The translations under genes were made by a program, and so were the position numbers. Positions 8,574 to 17,205 of a stretch of 54,647 nt of DNA are shown one piece after another. Position 1 is the stretch's first letter, and each line of letters begins with the position of its first letter. The stretch comes from Bacteroidales bacterium Bact_22 (GTDB taxonomy: Bacteria; Bacteroidota; Bacteroidia; Bacteroidales; F082), in NCBI GenBank assembly GCA_001603665.1, contig LUZN01000038.1, positions 1-54,647 of the forward strand, written 5' to 3'. The notes under the pieces are model-generated. The model saw nothing but the letters and a program-made list of their open reading frames with translations, was not told the DNA's origin and made no database searches.

Positions 8574-8582
8574 GCAAATATA
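8574..8582 (-). promoter_or_regulatory. -7 promoter box for cdsA-psd
   Basis: TATATTTGC on the minus strand, 19 bases before the cdsA ATG at 8554. Confidence 0.72.
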
Positions 8583-8606
8583 CGAATTTTTATTCGTTTA
8601 ACAAAA

Positions 8607-9380
8607 TTATTGCACTTTTTTCGCTTCATTCCAAAGCGCATCCATCTCAGACAAAGTCATATCCGCCACGCTCTTCCCCATCTCTCTCGCCTTCTCCTCG
8701 ATATACGTAAACCGCTTTTTAAACTTGGCATTAGCGTGCTCCAGCGCCGTGTCGGCATTCACTTTTATAAACCTTGAATAATTCACGAGAGCAAACAGCA
8801 AATCGCCAAATTCCTCGTCTTTCCGTTCAATCGGACCATCGTTTTTCACCTCTTCCTGAAGCTCATTCATTTCTTCCAAAACCTTCTCCCAACATTCTTC
8901 CTTGTTAGGCCAGTCGAAACCCACACCAGATGCTTTATCCGTCATACGATAAGCCTTCAAAAGCGGCGGCAAACCTGCAGGAACACCACCCAAAACGCTC
9001 TTGTTTCCCTCTTTCTTAATCTTAATCTTTTCCCAGTTTTCCAGCACTTCCTCTGCCGACTCCACCTTCACATCTCCGTAAATATGCGGATGGCGAACGA
9101 TGAGCTTGTCGCAGATACTGTTTATTACATCAGAGATATCAAAAAGTCCACGCTCATCAGCAATTCTCGCATAAAAAACAATGTGCATGATCAAATCGCC
9201 GAGTTCTTTCTTAACATCTTGATAATCAGAAGCTAAGATTGCCTCGCTCAACTCGTATGTTTCCTCAATCGTCAGGTGACGCAGACTCTCAATGGTCTGC
9301 TTTTTATCCCACGGACAGCCTTTTCGCAAGTCGTCCATAATGTCCAAAAGTCTCTTAAAAGCCTCTAATCTCTTGTCCAT
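8607..9380 (-). CDS. mazG: Nucleoside triphosphate pyrophosphohydrolase MazG
   Basis: A protein of 257 residues with two tandem MazG domains. Each has the Mg-binding EExxE...ExxD pattern: TIEETYELSEAIL with KKELGDLIMHIVFYARI in the first, and EEMNELQEEV with EEFGDLLFALVNYSRF in the second. DLRKGCPWDKKQT near the N-terminus is the usual opening motif. It hydrolyses NTPs, including aberrant or ppGpp-related nucleotides in E. coli. It has its own promoter box at 9394-9402 and is divergent from the PagL-like gene. Confidence 0.95.
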   Translation of the reverse strand: MDKRLEAFKRLLDIMDDLRKGCPWDKKQTIESLRHLTIEETYELSEAILASDYQDVKKELGDLIMHIVFYARIADERGLFDISDVINSICDKLIVRHPHIYGDVKVESAEEVLENWEKIKIKKEGNKSVLGGVPAGLPPLLKAYRMTDKASGVGFDWPNKEECWEKVLEEMNELQEEVKNDGPIERKDEEFGDLLFALVNYSRFIKVNADTALEHANAKFKKRFTYIEEKAREMGKSVADMTLSEMDALWNEAKKVQ

Positions 9381-9393
9381 GTCAATATTTTTT

Positions 9394-9402
9394 GCAAAGA
9401 TA
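9394..9402 (-). promoter_or_regulatory. -7 promoter box for mazG
   Basis: TATCTTTGC on the minus strand, 13 bases before the ATG at 9380. Confidence 0.72.
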
Positions 9403-9426
9403 CAAATTATTTTATCGTTTTTTTCT

Positions 9427-9435
9427 TATTTTTGT
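9427..9435 (+). promoter_or_regulatory. -7 promoter box touching the PagL-like start
   Basis: TATTTTTGT, then three C, then the ATG at 9439. Transcription would begin at or within the start codon, which predicts a leaderless mRNA. Confidence 0.6.
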
Positions 9436-9438
9436 CCC

Positions 9439-10569
9439 ATGAAAAATTTTTTCAAAAATAGTATTCTAATATTATTTTTCTTGTTGATAATCAACACTTT
9501 ATCAGCACAGAAAAACGATACCGTTTTTGTAAAAAACCTTCAGATTGAATTTCGCGCCAGCTACGGCTTCACTATCTGCCATCATCCCGAGATGAAGGTC
9601 TTCCAGGCCCATTTCCCTATTTATGAACTCAACATCAAACAGGTCACTTTCGGACGCAAATCGTGGCAATCGATGTCGAACTATCCCAGCGTGGGCTTGA
9701 GTTTTCTTTACACCGGCGTCGGCGAGCAACCTGAAATCGGGCGCGCCTTCGCGTTGATTCCTCACATGACGTTCAATTGCCTGAAAAGCCCTAAAAACCA
9801 GATAAACTTCAATTTAGGAATTGGTCTCGGCTATCTCACGGAGATCTACGACAGGAAGACAAACCCCAAAAACACCTTCATCGGCTCGCATTTCAATGCC
9901 GCAATCAACATCTCGGCTGAATATAGTCGCATGATTACCAATAGGTTCGGCATGTCGGCCTTCGTCGGCTTTACTCATTTTTCGAACGGCTCAAGCCGCA
10001 CACCTAACAACGGCTTGAATATCGCTCACGCAGGACTGGCTGCAAAATATTTCATCAATGAGCCAAAACAGCGTATACCAAAGCAACTAACTGATAATCA
10101 GCAGTTTAAGACTTGGGAAAAGAAGAATATTTCGTTGCTTTTCGCATTTACATATTCGAGAAAAGATATCGACGAATACCTCGGCTATGGCATGTCGTGG
10201 TCGGCCTACAACCTCGAAATCAACGCCATGAAACGTCTCACCGAGATGAGCAAACTGGGCATAGGCTTCGACCTCGTTTACGACTGCACCGACAAGGAGG
10301 TTCTGCGCCACAAAGGCATCGCCTTCGACGACATCGAGATTCTTAAGCCCGGCATCAACGCCGCCTACGAGTTATCGTTCGGCAACACCTCGTTTATCTT
10401 CAACTTCGGATGCCATATCGCAGGCAAAGACCTCTGCGAAGGACGTGTATACCAGAAATTGAACATGACGCAAAATATCTATAAAGGTATTTTTGCCACC
10501 ATTGCGCTCACCACACACTACGGCTGGGCCGATTATATTGGTTTTGGAATAGGTTATAGAATAAATTAA
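9439..10569 (+). CDS. Acyloxyacyl hydrolase / PagL-like lipid A deacylase
   Basis: A protein of 376 residues with a signal peptide ending LIINTLSAQ and an outer-membrane beta-barrel pattern ending in FGIGYRIN. The segment FTHFSNGSSRTPNNGLNIAH resembles the catalytic region of PagL (His-Ser followed by N/G). PagL enzymes remove the 3-O-linked acyl chain of lipid A at the outer membrane. The protein is about twice the length of Pseudomonas PagL; long forms are common in Bacteroidota. The ATG at 9439 is chosen because it opens the signal peptide and sits three bases after a -7 box. The head-GIN lipoprotein gene follows after one base, so the two are co-transcribed. Confidence 0.75.
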   Translation: MKNFFKNSILILFFLLIINTLSAQKNDTVFVKNLQIEFRASYGFTICHHPEMKVFQAHFPIYELNIKQVTFGRKSWQSMSNYPSVGLSFLYTGVGEQPEIGRAFALIPHMTFNCLKSPKNQINFNLGIGLGYLTEIYDRKTNPKNTFIGSHFNAAINISAEYSRMITNRFGMSAFVGFTHFSNGSSRTPNNGLNIAHAGLAAKYFINEPKQRIPKQLTDNQQFKTWEKKNISLLFAFTYSRKDIDEYLGYGMSWSAYNLEINAMKRLTEMSKLGIGFDLVYDCTDKEVLRHKGIAFDDIEILKPGINAAYELSFGNTSFIFNFGCHIAGKDLCEGRVYQKLNMTQNIYKGIFATIALTTHYGWADYIGFGIGYRIN

Positions 10570-10570
10570 G

Positions 10571-11323
10571 ATGAGATATAAATTATTGATTATCATATTA
10601 TTAAGTCTTCTTACAGCATTCTCATCCTGTAAGAGAGTGCCATTGGCAGTGGGTCCCATCGTGACTCAAACGCGCGAGTTGCCCGACTTCAGCGAAGTGT
10701 ATGTCAACGATAACATCAACATATCTCTGGTGCGCTCCGACACTTGCTACATCGTGATAACAACAGGCAAAAACATCATCGACAACGTCACCAACGAAGT
10801 CAGCAACGGCACCCTGACCATCAGCAACACCACTTCTGTCAACTGGATCAGGCCTTACGAATATCAACTCGACGTCACCTTATATTATAAGGACATCATC
10901 AACTTCGTCTTCGCTTCGTCGGGCACCCTCGAAACGCAAAACAATTACACCGGACAGCTTGCTTCACCAGGCTACTACCGATTCGAAATCCACGGCGGCT
11001 CGGGCGATGTCAATCTAAACATCAGCGATTGCAACGATTTACGTGTTGTATATCATTACGGCACAAGCCAACTTAACATACACGGCGAAAACAACAATGC
11101 ATTTGCAATATACAAAAGGAGTTACGGCGTTATCGACGCACGCAATTGCGATGCCAAGACAGTGCATGTAACCACCGAGTCAGCCAGCGACTGCTATATC
11201 AGCGCCAGCGAGAGCATCGAGGCAAGAATCAACAACTGCGGTGATATATATTATAAAGGTGACCCGGAAAATATCCAAGTCACCTATGGGGAATTCGGAA
11301 GAGGGAAATTGCTCCCTCTGTGA
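10571..11323 (+). CDS. Head-GIN domain (DUF2807) lipoprotein
   Basis: A protein of 250 residues. The lipobox TAFSSC places the acylated cysteine at about residue 20. The rest is a right-handed beta-like DUF2807/GIN fold, seen as repeated patterns such as LPDFSEVYVNDNINISLVRS and NVTNEVSNGTLTIS. Family members are exported, of unknown function, and are often called putative auto-transporter adhesin heads although no transporter domain is present. It is separated by one base from the PagL-like gene, which suggests a shared envelope role. Confidence 0.82.
   Translation: MRYKLLIIILLSLLTAFSSCKRVPLAVGPIVTQTRELPDFSEVYVNDNINISLVRSDTCYIVITTGKNIIDNVTNEVSNGTLTISNTTSVNWIRPYEYQLDVTLYYKDIINFVFASSGTLETQNNYTGQLASPGYYRFEIHGGSGDVNLNISDCNDLRVVYHYGTSQLNIHGENNNAFAIYKRSYGVIDARNCDAKTVHVTTESASDCYISASESIEARINNCGDIYYKGDPENIQVTYGEFGRGKLLPL
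11300..11319. terminator. Hairpin at convergent GIN/proS junction
   Basis: AGAGGGA at 11300-11306 pairs with TCCCTCT at 11313-11319, inside the last codons of the GIN gene. There is no clear T-run. It is the only stem at a convergent junction of 7 bases. Confidence 0.35.
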
Positions 11324-11330
11324 TTTAATT

Positions 11331-12803
11331 CTAGTAAGCTTTAGCGAATATCACTCTTCTCTTCGAAGGCTTTCCTGAGAATACGTCGACGCCGTCTTCG
11401 TAGTCGTCGTCAAGCGGAATGCAGCGCAAAGTAGCCTTTGTCTCTTCCTTGATGGCGAGCTCTGTCTCGGTGGTGCCATCCCAGTGTGCATAGGCGAATC
11501 CGCCGTTTTCGATCACCTGCTTGAACTCGTCCCAAGTGTCGACACGGTGAGTGTTAGCCTTGCGATATTCGAGAGCTCTGTTGAACAAGCTATCCTGAAT
11601 CTCGTCGAGCAATCCGAGGATGTGGTCTTCCATCTCGGCTTCTGAAATCGACTGTTTTGTCAAGGTGTCGCGGCGAGCGATCTCCACTGTCTGGTTCTCA
11701 ACGTCGCGAGGACCTGCTGCGAGACGTACCGGCACGCCCTTCATCTCCCATTCAGCGAACTTGAATCCAGGTTTCTGGGTATCGCGGTCGTCAAACTTCA
11801 CTCTAAGTCCTTTAGCCTCAAGACGTTGCTTCATCTTTGAGCAGTAGTCGAGAACAGCCTGCTGCTGGTCGTCTGTCTTATAGATAGGAACGATAACCAC
11901 CTCGATTGGAGCCACCTTTGGAGGCAGCACGAGACCGTTATCATCGGAGTGAGCCATAATGAGAGCTCCCATCAGACGTGTTGAAACGCCCCATGATGTA
12001 GCCCAGACGTACTCGAGTTTGTTTTCCTTATTAAGATATTTCACGTCGAATGCCTTCGCGAAGTTCTGTCCGAGGAAGTGCGAGGTGCCGGCTTGTAACG
12101 CTTTGCCGTCTTGCATCATAGCCTCGATGCAGAATGTCTCAACAGCGCCAGCGAAACGCTCGTTGGCCGACTTTATGCCGCGGATGACCGGAACAGCCAT
12201 GTATTTCTCAGCGAAATCGGCGTAAACTGTGAGCATTTTCTCGGCTTCAGCCATAGCCTCTTCACGTGTGGCGTGAGCAGTGTGACCTTCTTGCCACAGG
12301 AACTCTGCTGTGCGGAGGAACAAGCGGGTACGCATCTCCCAACGCACCACGTTAGCCCACTGGTTGCACAGAATCGGGAGGTCACGATAGCTCTTGATCC
12401 AGTTACGATATGTATCCCAAATAATTGTCTCAGAAGTAGGACGCACTATCAACTCTTCTTCCAATTTTGCTTCCGGATCGACCACAATGCCTGGTCCATC
12501 AGGATTTTTCATCAGGCGGTAATGCGTAACGACGGCGCATTCCTTAGCGAAGCCTTCAACGTGACTTGCTTCCTTGCTGAAAAAACTTTTTGGAATGAAA
12601 AGCGGGAAATATGCATTGACGTGACCGGTGTCTTTAAACATCTTGTCGAGAGCATCATGCATGAACTCCCAAATAGCATATCCGTAAGGCTTTATCACCA
12701 TACAACCTCTCACTGCGGAACTCTCCGCCAACTCGGCTTTATTCACGATATCATTATACCATTGTGAATAATTTTCTTGACGTGTTGTAATTTCTTTTGC
12801 CAT
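11331..12803 (-). CDS. proS: Prolyl-tRNA synthetase (archaeal/eukaryotic-type)
   Basis: A protein of 490 residues that charges tRNA-Pro. It is the short form without the bacterial editing insertion, as usual in Bacteroidota. Class II motifs are present: motif 2 around [20 protein letters not shown] with [13 protein letters not shown], and motif 3 around [16 protein letters not shown]. The anticodon-binding domain begins near [11 protein letters not shown], and the C-terminal zinc-binding-like domain ends in RVIFAKAY. It is a single-gene unit with promoter at 12844-12852. Confidence 0.97.
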   Translation of the reverse strand: MAKEITTRQENYSQWYNDIVNKAELAESSAVRGCMVIKPYGYAIWEFMHDALDKMFKDTGHVNAYFPLFIPKSFFSKEASHVEGFAKECAVVTHYRLMKNPDGPGIVVDPEAKLEEELIVRPTSETIIWDTYRNWIKSYRDLPILCNQWANVVRWEMRTRLFLRTAEFLWQEGHTAHATREEAMAEAEKMLTVYADFAEKYMAVPVIRGIKSANERFAGAVETFCIEAMMQDGKALQAGTSHFLGQNFAKAFDVKYLNKENKLEYVWATSWGVSTRLMGALIMAHSDDNGLVLPPKVAPIEVVIVPIYKTDDQQQAVLDYCSKMKQRLEAKGLRVKFDDRDTQKPGFKFAEWEMKGVPVRLAAGPRDVENQTVEIARRDTLTKQSISEAEMEDHILGLLDEIQDSLFNRALEYRKANTHRVDTWDEFKQVIENGGFAYAHWDGTTETELAIKEETKATLRCIPLDDDYEDGVDVFSGKPSKRRVIFAKAY

Positions 12804-12843
12804 TTTTAAAAGTTTGGTACGATTTTTGTTAGTATTTCAGTGT

Positions 12844-12852
12844 GCAAAATTA
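12844..12852 (-). promoter_or_regulatory. -7 promoter box for proS
   Basis: TAATTTTGC on the minus strand, 40 bases before the ATG at 12803. Confidence 0.65.
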
Positions 12853-12891
12853 CAAAAATTTTTGCAAAGTATAAATAAAAATTGAATTATT

Positions 12892-13965
12892 ATGAAAAGG
12901 AGCATCATTATCATTGCAGCGACAACAATGTTGTTAACTGCCTGTGCGTCAAGCAATAACGTCATTAATGACGACGCTTATTACTCACCTTATGATAAGG
13001 ATTCGCAGTACGAAAAAGTGCTCGTCACATCAAATTACGGATATTTCGATTCCAACTCCGTGAAAGCTGAAACACGTAAAAATTACGAAGAATACGCCGT
13101 CGCGGACACAATCGAACGCATTGTCGACACCGTATACATCGTCCAGGAAGTTGAACCTGAGACGCATGTGACCGTCGAACTCGGAGCAGGTTTCGGTTTT
13201 GGCTGGCCATATTACTACTATGGCTGGGATCCTTACTGGTATCCTTACTACAGCTACAGACCATATTACTGGTCATACGCCGGCTATTACTGGGGTTATG
13301 ACCCGTACTGGGCTTGGGGCTATTACTACCCGCATTACTATCATCACCACCACTACAACCATCATCACCCGCATCACAACCATCATGTGAGCCACGGTAG
13401 CTTCAACAACAGCCATCGCGGCGCTATAAACAGAGGTAACGGCAATACAGGTAATAACGTATCACGTCCGGCATCATCGTCAAGCAGACCGACCAACGTG
13501 TCGCGCCCGACGAACAACGGCACTACCAACACAACCAATGTATCGCGTCCGGCAAGCTCGTCACGTCCGACCAACGCTTCTCGTCCAGCGAGTACATCAC
13601 GCCCGACCAGCACATCACGTCCGACAAGCACATCACGCCCGTCGTCGAACAGCAAGGTTCACACTCCGGCTAACTCGAGTCGTCAAACACGCTCAAGCTC
13701 AGAGTATGTACGCCCAAGCAGCAACAGCAGCTCACGTCCAAGCAGCGGCACTGTAAAGCCTAGCAACAACAGCAGCTCACGTCCAAGCAGCGGCACAACC
13801 GCCAGACCGAGCAGCAACAGCTCATCGAGAGGTTCCTACTCCGCTCCAAGAAGTAGCAGCAGTTCAAGCAGCAGCGGCTCAAGAGGCGGTGGAAGCTACA
13901 GCGGTGGCTCGAGAGGCGGCAGTTCAAGTGGCGGCGGCAGCAGAAGCAGCGGAGGTCGCAGATAA
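12892..13965 (+). CDS. Low-complexity lipoprotein with Tyr/Trp-, His- and Ser/Arg-rich blocks
   Basis: A protein of 357 residues, not assignable to a family of known function. The lipobox MLLTAC gives acylated Cys near residue 18. Four blocks follow. Residues 19-100 are ordinary. Residues about 100-150 are rich in Tyr, Trp and Pro (GWDPYWYPYY type). Residues about 150-170 are a His cluster (YYHHHHYNHHHPHHNHH), which could bind divalent metal. From about 180 to the end the sequence is Ser/Arg/Pro/Thr then Ser/Gly, with six-residue (TSRPTS) and fifteen-residue repeats. The Ser/Arg tail is basic and probably disordered. No matching -7 box was found upstream; AATTTTTG at 12857-12864 is the nearest. 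A strong hairpin follows the stop. Confidence 0.75.
   Translation: MKRSIIIIAATTMLLTACASSNNVINDDAYYSPYDKDSQYEKVLVTSNYGYFDSNSVKAETRKNYEEYAVADTIERIVDTVYIVQEVEPETHVTVELGAGFGFGWPYYYYGWDPYWYPYYSYRPYYWSYAGYYWGYDPYWAWGYYYPHYYHHHHYNHHHPHHNHHVSHGSFNNSHRGAINRGNGNTGNNVSRPASSSSRPTNVSRPTNNGTTNTTNVSRPASSSRPTNASRPASTSRPTSTSRPTSTSRPSSNSKVHTPANSSRQTRSSSEYVRPSSNSSSRPSSGTVKPSNNSSSRPSSGTTARPSSNSSSRGSYSAPRSSSSSSSSGSRGGGSYSGGSRGGSSSGGGSRSSGGRR
13723..13796 (+). repeat. 45-bp-period repeat in lipoprotein gene
   Basis: A 29-base segment starting AACAGCAGCTCACGTCC occurs at 13723-13751 and again, identical, at 13768-13796. The 45-bp spacing gives a 15-residue protein period (SSSRPSSGT core). An 18-bp (six-residue) period lies upstream around 13590-13640. 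Confidence 0.8.
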
Positions 13966-13968
13966 ACG

Positions 13969-13993
13969 TAAGGACGGACCGCGTCCGTCCTTA
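13969..13993 (+). terminator. Perfect 11-bp hairpin after lipoprotein gene
   Basis: TAAGGACGGAC (13969-13979) and GTCCGTCCTTA (13983-13993) pair perfectly around the loop CGC. No T-run follows; repeat array B begins at once. It may terminate or stabilise the upstream mRNA. Confidence 0.65.
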
Positions 13994-14027
13994 GTTAAAA
14001 GTTAAAAGATTAAAGTTAAAAGATATG
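13993..14027 (+). repeat. Heptanucleotide repeat array B
   Basis: Five 7-bp units in perfect phase: AGTTAAA twice, AGATTAA, AGTTAAA, and AGATATG. The last unit contains the start codon of the FadL-like gene. Confidence 0.8.
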
Positions 14028-15509
14028 AAAAAGTTCCTGTTAATAATCACGATATTAGTTCCGTTCTTTGCGATGGCGCAGGACGACAGCGACCTGCTCG
14101 ACTTCTCTTCCATCTATTACCAGGGAACGGCAAAGAGCGCCGCTATGGGCAACGCTATGGGCGCAGTGGGATCCGACTTCTCGGCAATAGCAATAAACCC
14201 TGCAGGTTTGGGACTCTTCCGTAAGGCCTCGTTCGTCTACACGCCTTCGTTCTACGCCATCTCGAATGAGTCGAACTACCAAGGCAGCCGTAACTCCGAC
14301 AGAGCGTTCCGGCTTCAAAACAACAATATCGGTCTCACCTGGACTCAAGATATCAACGACGGATCGCTTTCGACAGTGAGTTTCGCTATCGGCATCAACA
14401 ATTTTCAAAACTACGCCCTCAACTCATACGTGAGCGGCAACAACGCCAACACATCGCTTATCGACGCCTACGCCACCGAGATTCTCGAGAACGGCATCAA
14501 CTCGTCGAGTGCATTGGAGAACTACTCCCCTAACCTGATATATCCGTTGTGGGAGACCTATGTCATCGACAGCGTCGGACCAGGAATCTGCACCACATTT
14601 GTACCTGCAGGAGGTCTTAATCAGGAATACGGACTGACCAAGAGAGGCACTTCGAAGGAATTCACCTTCGCCTCTGGATTCAATTTCAACGAGAAATTCT
14701 TTATGGGTGTATCCGTCGGAATACCTTATTTTGAAAGGAAAATGACGAAGGAATACAAGGAAAGCAACCTCGCTCATGGTGAGCTTTTCCGCAACTGGAG
14801 TCAGACCGAGAACGTCACCAACTCGGGATGGGGCATCAACGCCAAGGTCGGCGCCATTGTGTATCCTGCACGTTGGGTCAGACTGGGTGCATCGGTGTCG
14901 ACACCCTACTTATATAAGGTTGAGGAGAGCTGGAACACCGAGACACATTCGGCATTCAGCAGCGGATCGTATTCCTACGAGTCGCCTACCGGAACATATT
15001 CTTACACCGTCACCACGCCATTCCGTTTCAACGCAAGCGCAGCCTTGATTTTCGGCAACTACGGAATGATTACCGGCGATTACGAATATGTCAACTATAG
15101 CAAGATGCGTGCCTCGAGCTACGACTTCAACTACAACAATCTGAACAACTTTATCAAGGATAATTATAAAGCCACTTCTAACTTCCGCATCGGCACCGAG
15201 TGGAGATGGCAAACCCTTGCATTCAGAGCAGGTTACGCCCTCTACGGCAGTCCGTTCGGCTTTGGCAAGAAGGAGATGCAGACCACGTCGTATTCGTGTG
15301 GCTTTGGCTACACCTATCATAACTTCACAATCGACATGGCCTATGTATTGAGTCAGCGCAACAATTCTTACGACTTGTACTCGCGTTTCACCACATATCC
15401 GGCTTATTACCTGAATTCAAACAACGAACAGGTTGTCGACGAGACAAAAGTAAAAGAGACGACCAACATCAATCAGGTGGTCATCTCTCTTAAGTTCAGA
15501 CTTGACTAA
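14025..15509 (+). CDS. FadL/OmpP1/TodX-family outer membrane porin
   Basis: A protein of 494 residues. The signal peptide is MKKFLLIITILVPFFAMAQ. The N-terminal hatch resembles FadL: QGTAKSAAMGNAMGAVGSDF then AIAINPAGLGLFRK, followed by alternating beta-strand segments to the C-terminal VVISLKFRLD. FadL proteins let hydrophobic compounds cross the outer membrane; the substrate is not evident. It begins immediately after repeat array B, and no TAnnTTTG box was seen, so the promoter is unclear. It converges with the zinc-ribbon gene, leaving five bases between stops. Confidence 0.85.
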   Translation: MKKFLLIITILVPFFAMAQDDSDLLDFSSIYYQGTAKSAAMGNAMGAVGSDFSAIAINPAGLGLFRKASFVYTPSFYAISNESNYQGSRNSDRAFRLQNNNIGLTWTQDINDGSLSTVSFAIGINNFQNYALNSYVSGNNANTSLIDAYATEILENGINSSSALENYSPNLIYPLWETYVIDSVGPGICTTFVPAGGLNQEYGLTKRGTSKEFTFASGFNFNEKFFMGVSVGIPYFERKMTKEYKESNLAHGELFRNWSQTENVTNSGWGINAKVGAIVYPARWVRLGASVSTPYLYKVEESWNTETHSAFSSGSYSYESPTGTYSYTVTTPFRFNASAALIFGNYGMITGDYEYVNYSKMRASSYDFNYNNLNNFIKDNYKATSNFRIGTEWRWQTLAFRAGYALYGSPFGFGKKEMQTTSYSCGFGYTYHNFTIDMAYVLSQRNNSYDLYSRFTTYPAYYLNSNNEQVVDETKVKETTNINQVVISLKFRLD

Positions 15510-15514
15510 CGAAA

Positions 15515-16303
15515 TCAGCCTTTTGCGTTGTACTGGTCGATGATGTCTTGGTCGACCAAGATACGTCCGCAGTACTCGCACACGATGATCTTCTTGTGGA
15601 TACGAATATCGAGCTGGTGTTGAGGTGGAATCTTGTTGAAGCATCCGCCGCAGGCATCACGCTCGATTTGTACGACTGCCAAACCGTTTCTTGCACCTTT
15701 TCTGATGCGTTTGTAGGCTGAAAGCAGACGTTCCTCGATCAAAGCTTCGCTTTCCTTCGACTTCGCCACGAGTTCTTCCTCTTCTTTCTCGGTCTCTTCC
15801 ACAATTGACTGGAGCTCGCCCTGTTTCACCTGGAGGTCGTTCTTACGTTCGGCGAGTTTCTGTTCGGTAGCCTCAAGATTTGCCTTGATGTCTTCGATCT
15901 TGATCGTTGCATCTTTGATTCTCTTTTCGCAGAGCTGAATCTCAAGTGATTGATACTCAGCTTCTTTTGTCAGAGAGTCGTATTCACGGCTGTTACGCAC
16001 CTGATTCTGCTGTTCCTCATATTTCTTGATGAGAGCCTGTGTCTCTTTGATCTTGATTTTGTAGTTGGTAACGTCGGTGTTGAATTTCTTCAGGTCGGCG
16101 TTGTAGTTCTCGATACGGGTCTCGAGACCGGCCACTTCGTCTTCAAGGTCCTGCACTGCTTCAGGCAGCTCGCCGCGCACGATGCGGATTCTGTCGATCT
16201 TCGAATCAATCTGTTGCAGTGTGTAAAGTGCAACCAATTTTCTTTCAACGGTAACTTCAATCTGTTCTTCTTCGTTGAGTTTAAGTTCCTGGGTATCAGC
16301 CAT
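15515..16303 (-). CDS. Coiled-coil zinc-ribbon protein (C4-type)
   Basis: A protein of 262 residues. A long coiled coil (about 20-185, rich in Glu, Lys and Leu) is followed by a C-terminal zinc ribbon with two CxxC pairs: CGGC in ERDACGGCFNKIPP and CEYC in IVCEYCGRILV. This matches the widespread C4-type zinc-ribbon (zf-RING_7) family, of uncertain biochemical role, often found next to Nif3-like genes as here (18 bases downstream of it). It is cytosolic, with no signal peptide. Confidence 0.85.
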   Translation of the reverse strand: MADTQELKLNEEEQIEVTVERKLVALYTLQQIDSKIDRIRIVRGELPEAVQDLEDEVAGLETRIENYNADLKKFNTDVTNYKIKIKETQALIKKYEEQQNQVRNSREYDSLTKEAEYQSLEIQLCEKRIKDATIKIEDIKANLEATEQKLAERKNDLQVKQGELQSIVEETEKEEEELVAKSKESEALIEERLLSAYKRIRKGARNGLAVVQIERDACGGCFNKIPPQHQLDIRIHKKIIVCEYCGRILVDQDIIDQYNAKG

Positions 16304-16321
16304 TTATGTTAAATTTAATAT

Positions 16322-17116
16322 TTATACAAAATAATTTATCGAGTTAGTTTTCACGCTCGAAATTGAAACTGCAAAATTACAAAATTTTTTAATAATTGCA
16401 TCAGCAATTAATTCTTTTGTAAATTGTTCTGTTTCATAATGCCCTGCGTCGACCAGAAGAAGCCTTCCGTCGGCCTCGAAAAAGTCGTGATATTTCACAT
16501 CGCCTGTCACGTAAGCGTCTGCTCCACAATGCTTTACGTTGTCAAGCAAGAAGAATCCCGAGCCGCCGCATACTGCCACTTTTTTTATTTTCTTTCCTAA
16601 AAATTCTGAATAACGAAGTGCTTTTGCGTTGAGATTTTTTTTCACGAGGGCTAAAAATTCGGCTTCCGCGAGTGGTTTTTCAAGCTCGCCGACCATGCCA
16701 CCGCCGGTGACTACGTCTTCGTCGACCTTCATGGGTTCGAGCACTTGCAAGTTCTTCACTCCCAACCGGTCGGCGAGCCATTTGCTCACGCCCAGATAGC
16801 TGTTGTCGAGGTTGGTGTGCATGCAGGCAATGGCGATGTCATTCTTTATCGCCTTGATGATAGTGCGTTCGATGGTGTTTTCAGGCAAGATATGCTTCAA
16901 CGGACGGTAAATCAATGGGTGATGACTTATCACCAGATGAAAACCTTTCTCTATCGCCTCGTCGATGACGGCTTCGGTCACGTCAAGAGTCACTAAAGCC
17001 TTGTCAATCAGCATATTAGCATCACCAACAAGCAGTCCGGCATTGTCCCACGACTCTTGCCATTTCAAGGGAGCGATATCGGTGATACAACCCACAATCT
17101 CACTAATTTTATTCAT
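16322..17116 (-). CDS. Nif3-like dinuclear metal centre protein
   Basis: A protein of 264 residues of the NIF3/YbgI family, which forms hexamers with a two-metal site. Ligand motifs are visible: SHHPLIYRPLK, MHTNLDNSYLG and DAGHYETEQFT. Many Bacteroidota members are about 365 residues with a PII-like insertion; this one has the short E. coli-like form, going from GGGMVGELEKPL to CGGSGFFLLDNV without it. The ATG at 17116 is chosen over an upstream in-frame start at 17158, which would add a short Ile-rich stretch reading back towards the divergent lpxK promoter. It is first in a pair with the zinc-ribbon gene. Function in vivo is unsettled for the family. Confidence 0.85.
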   Translation of the reverse strand: MNKISEIVGCITDIAPLKWQESWDNAGLLVGDANMLIDKALVTLDVTEAVIDEAIEKGFHLVISHHPLIYRPLKHILPENTIERTIIKAIKNDIAIACMHTNLDNSYLGVSKWLADRLGVKNLQVLEPMKVDEDVVTGGGMVGELEKPLAEAEFLALVKKNLNAKALRYSEFLGKKIKKVAVCGGSGFFLLDNVKHCGADAYVTGDVKYHDFFEADGRLLLVDAGHYETEQFTKELIADAIIKKFCNFAVSISSVKTNSINYFV

Positions 17117-17173
17117 TTCGAAATTTTTCGCTAAAATAATAAAAATAATGATTCGCAAATCAAAAATAATTCG

Positions 17174-17182
17174 TATATTTGT
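17174..17182 (+). promoter_or_regulatory. -7 promoter box for lpxK operon
   Basis: TATATTTGT, 23 bases before the ATG at 17206. It probably drives lpxK, punA, lpxH and the M20 peptidase gene. Confidence 0.7.
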
Positions 17183-17205
17183 ACGTTTATATCAAAAAGT
17201 AACCA

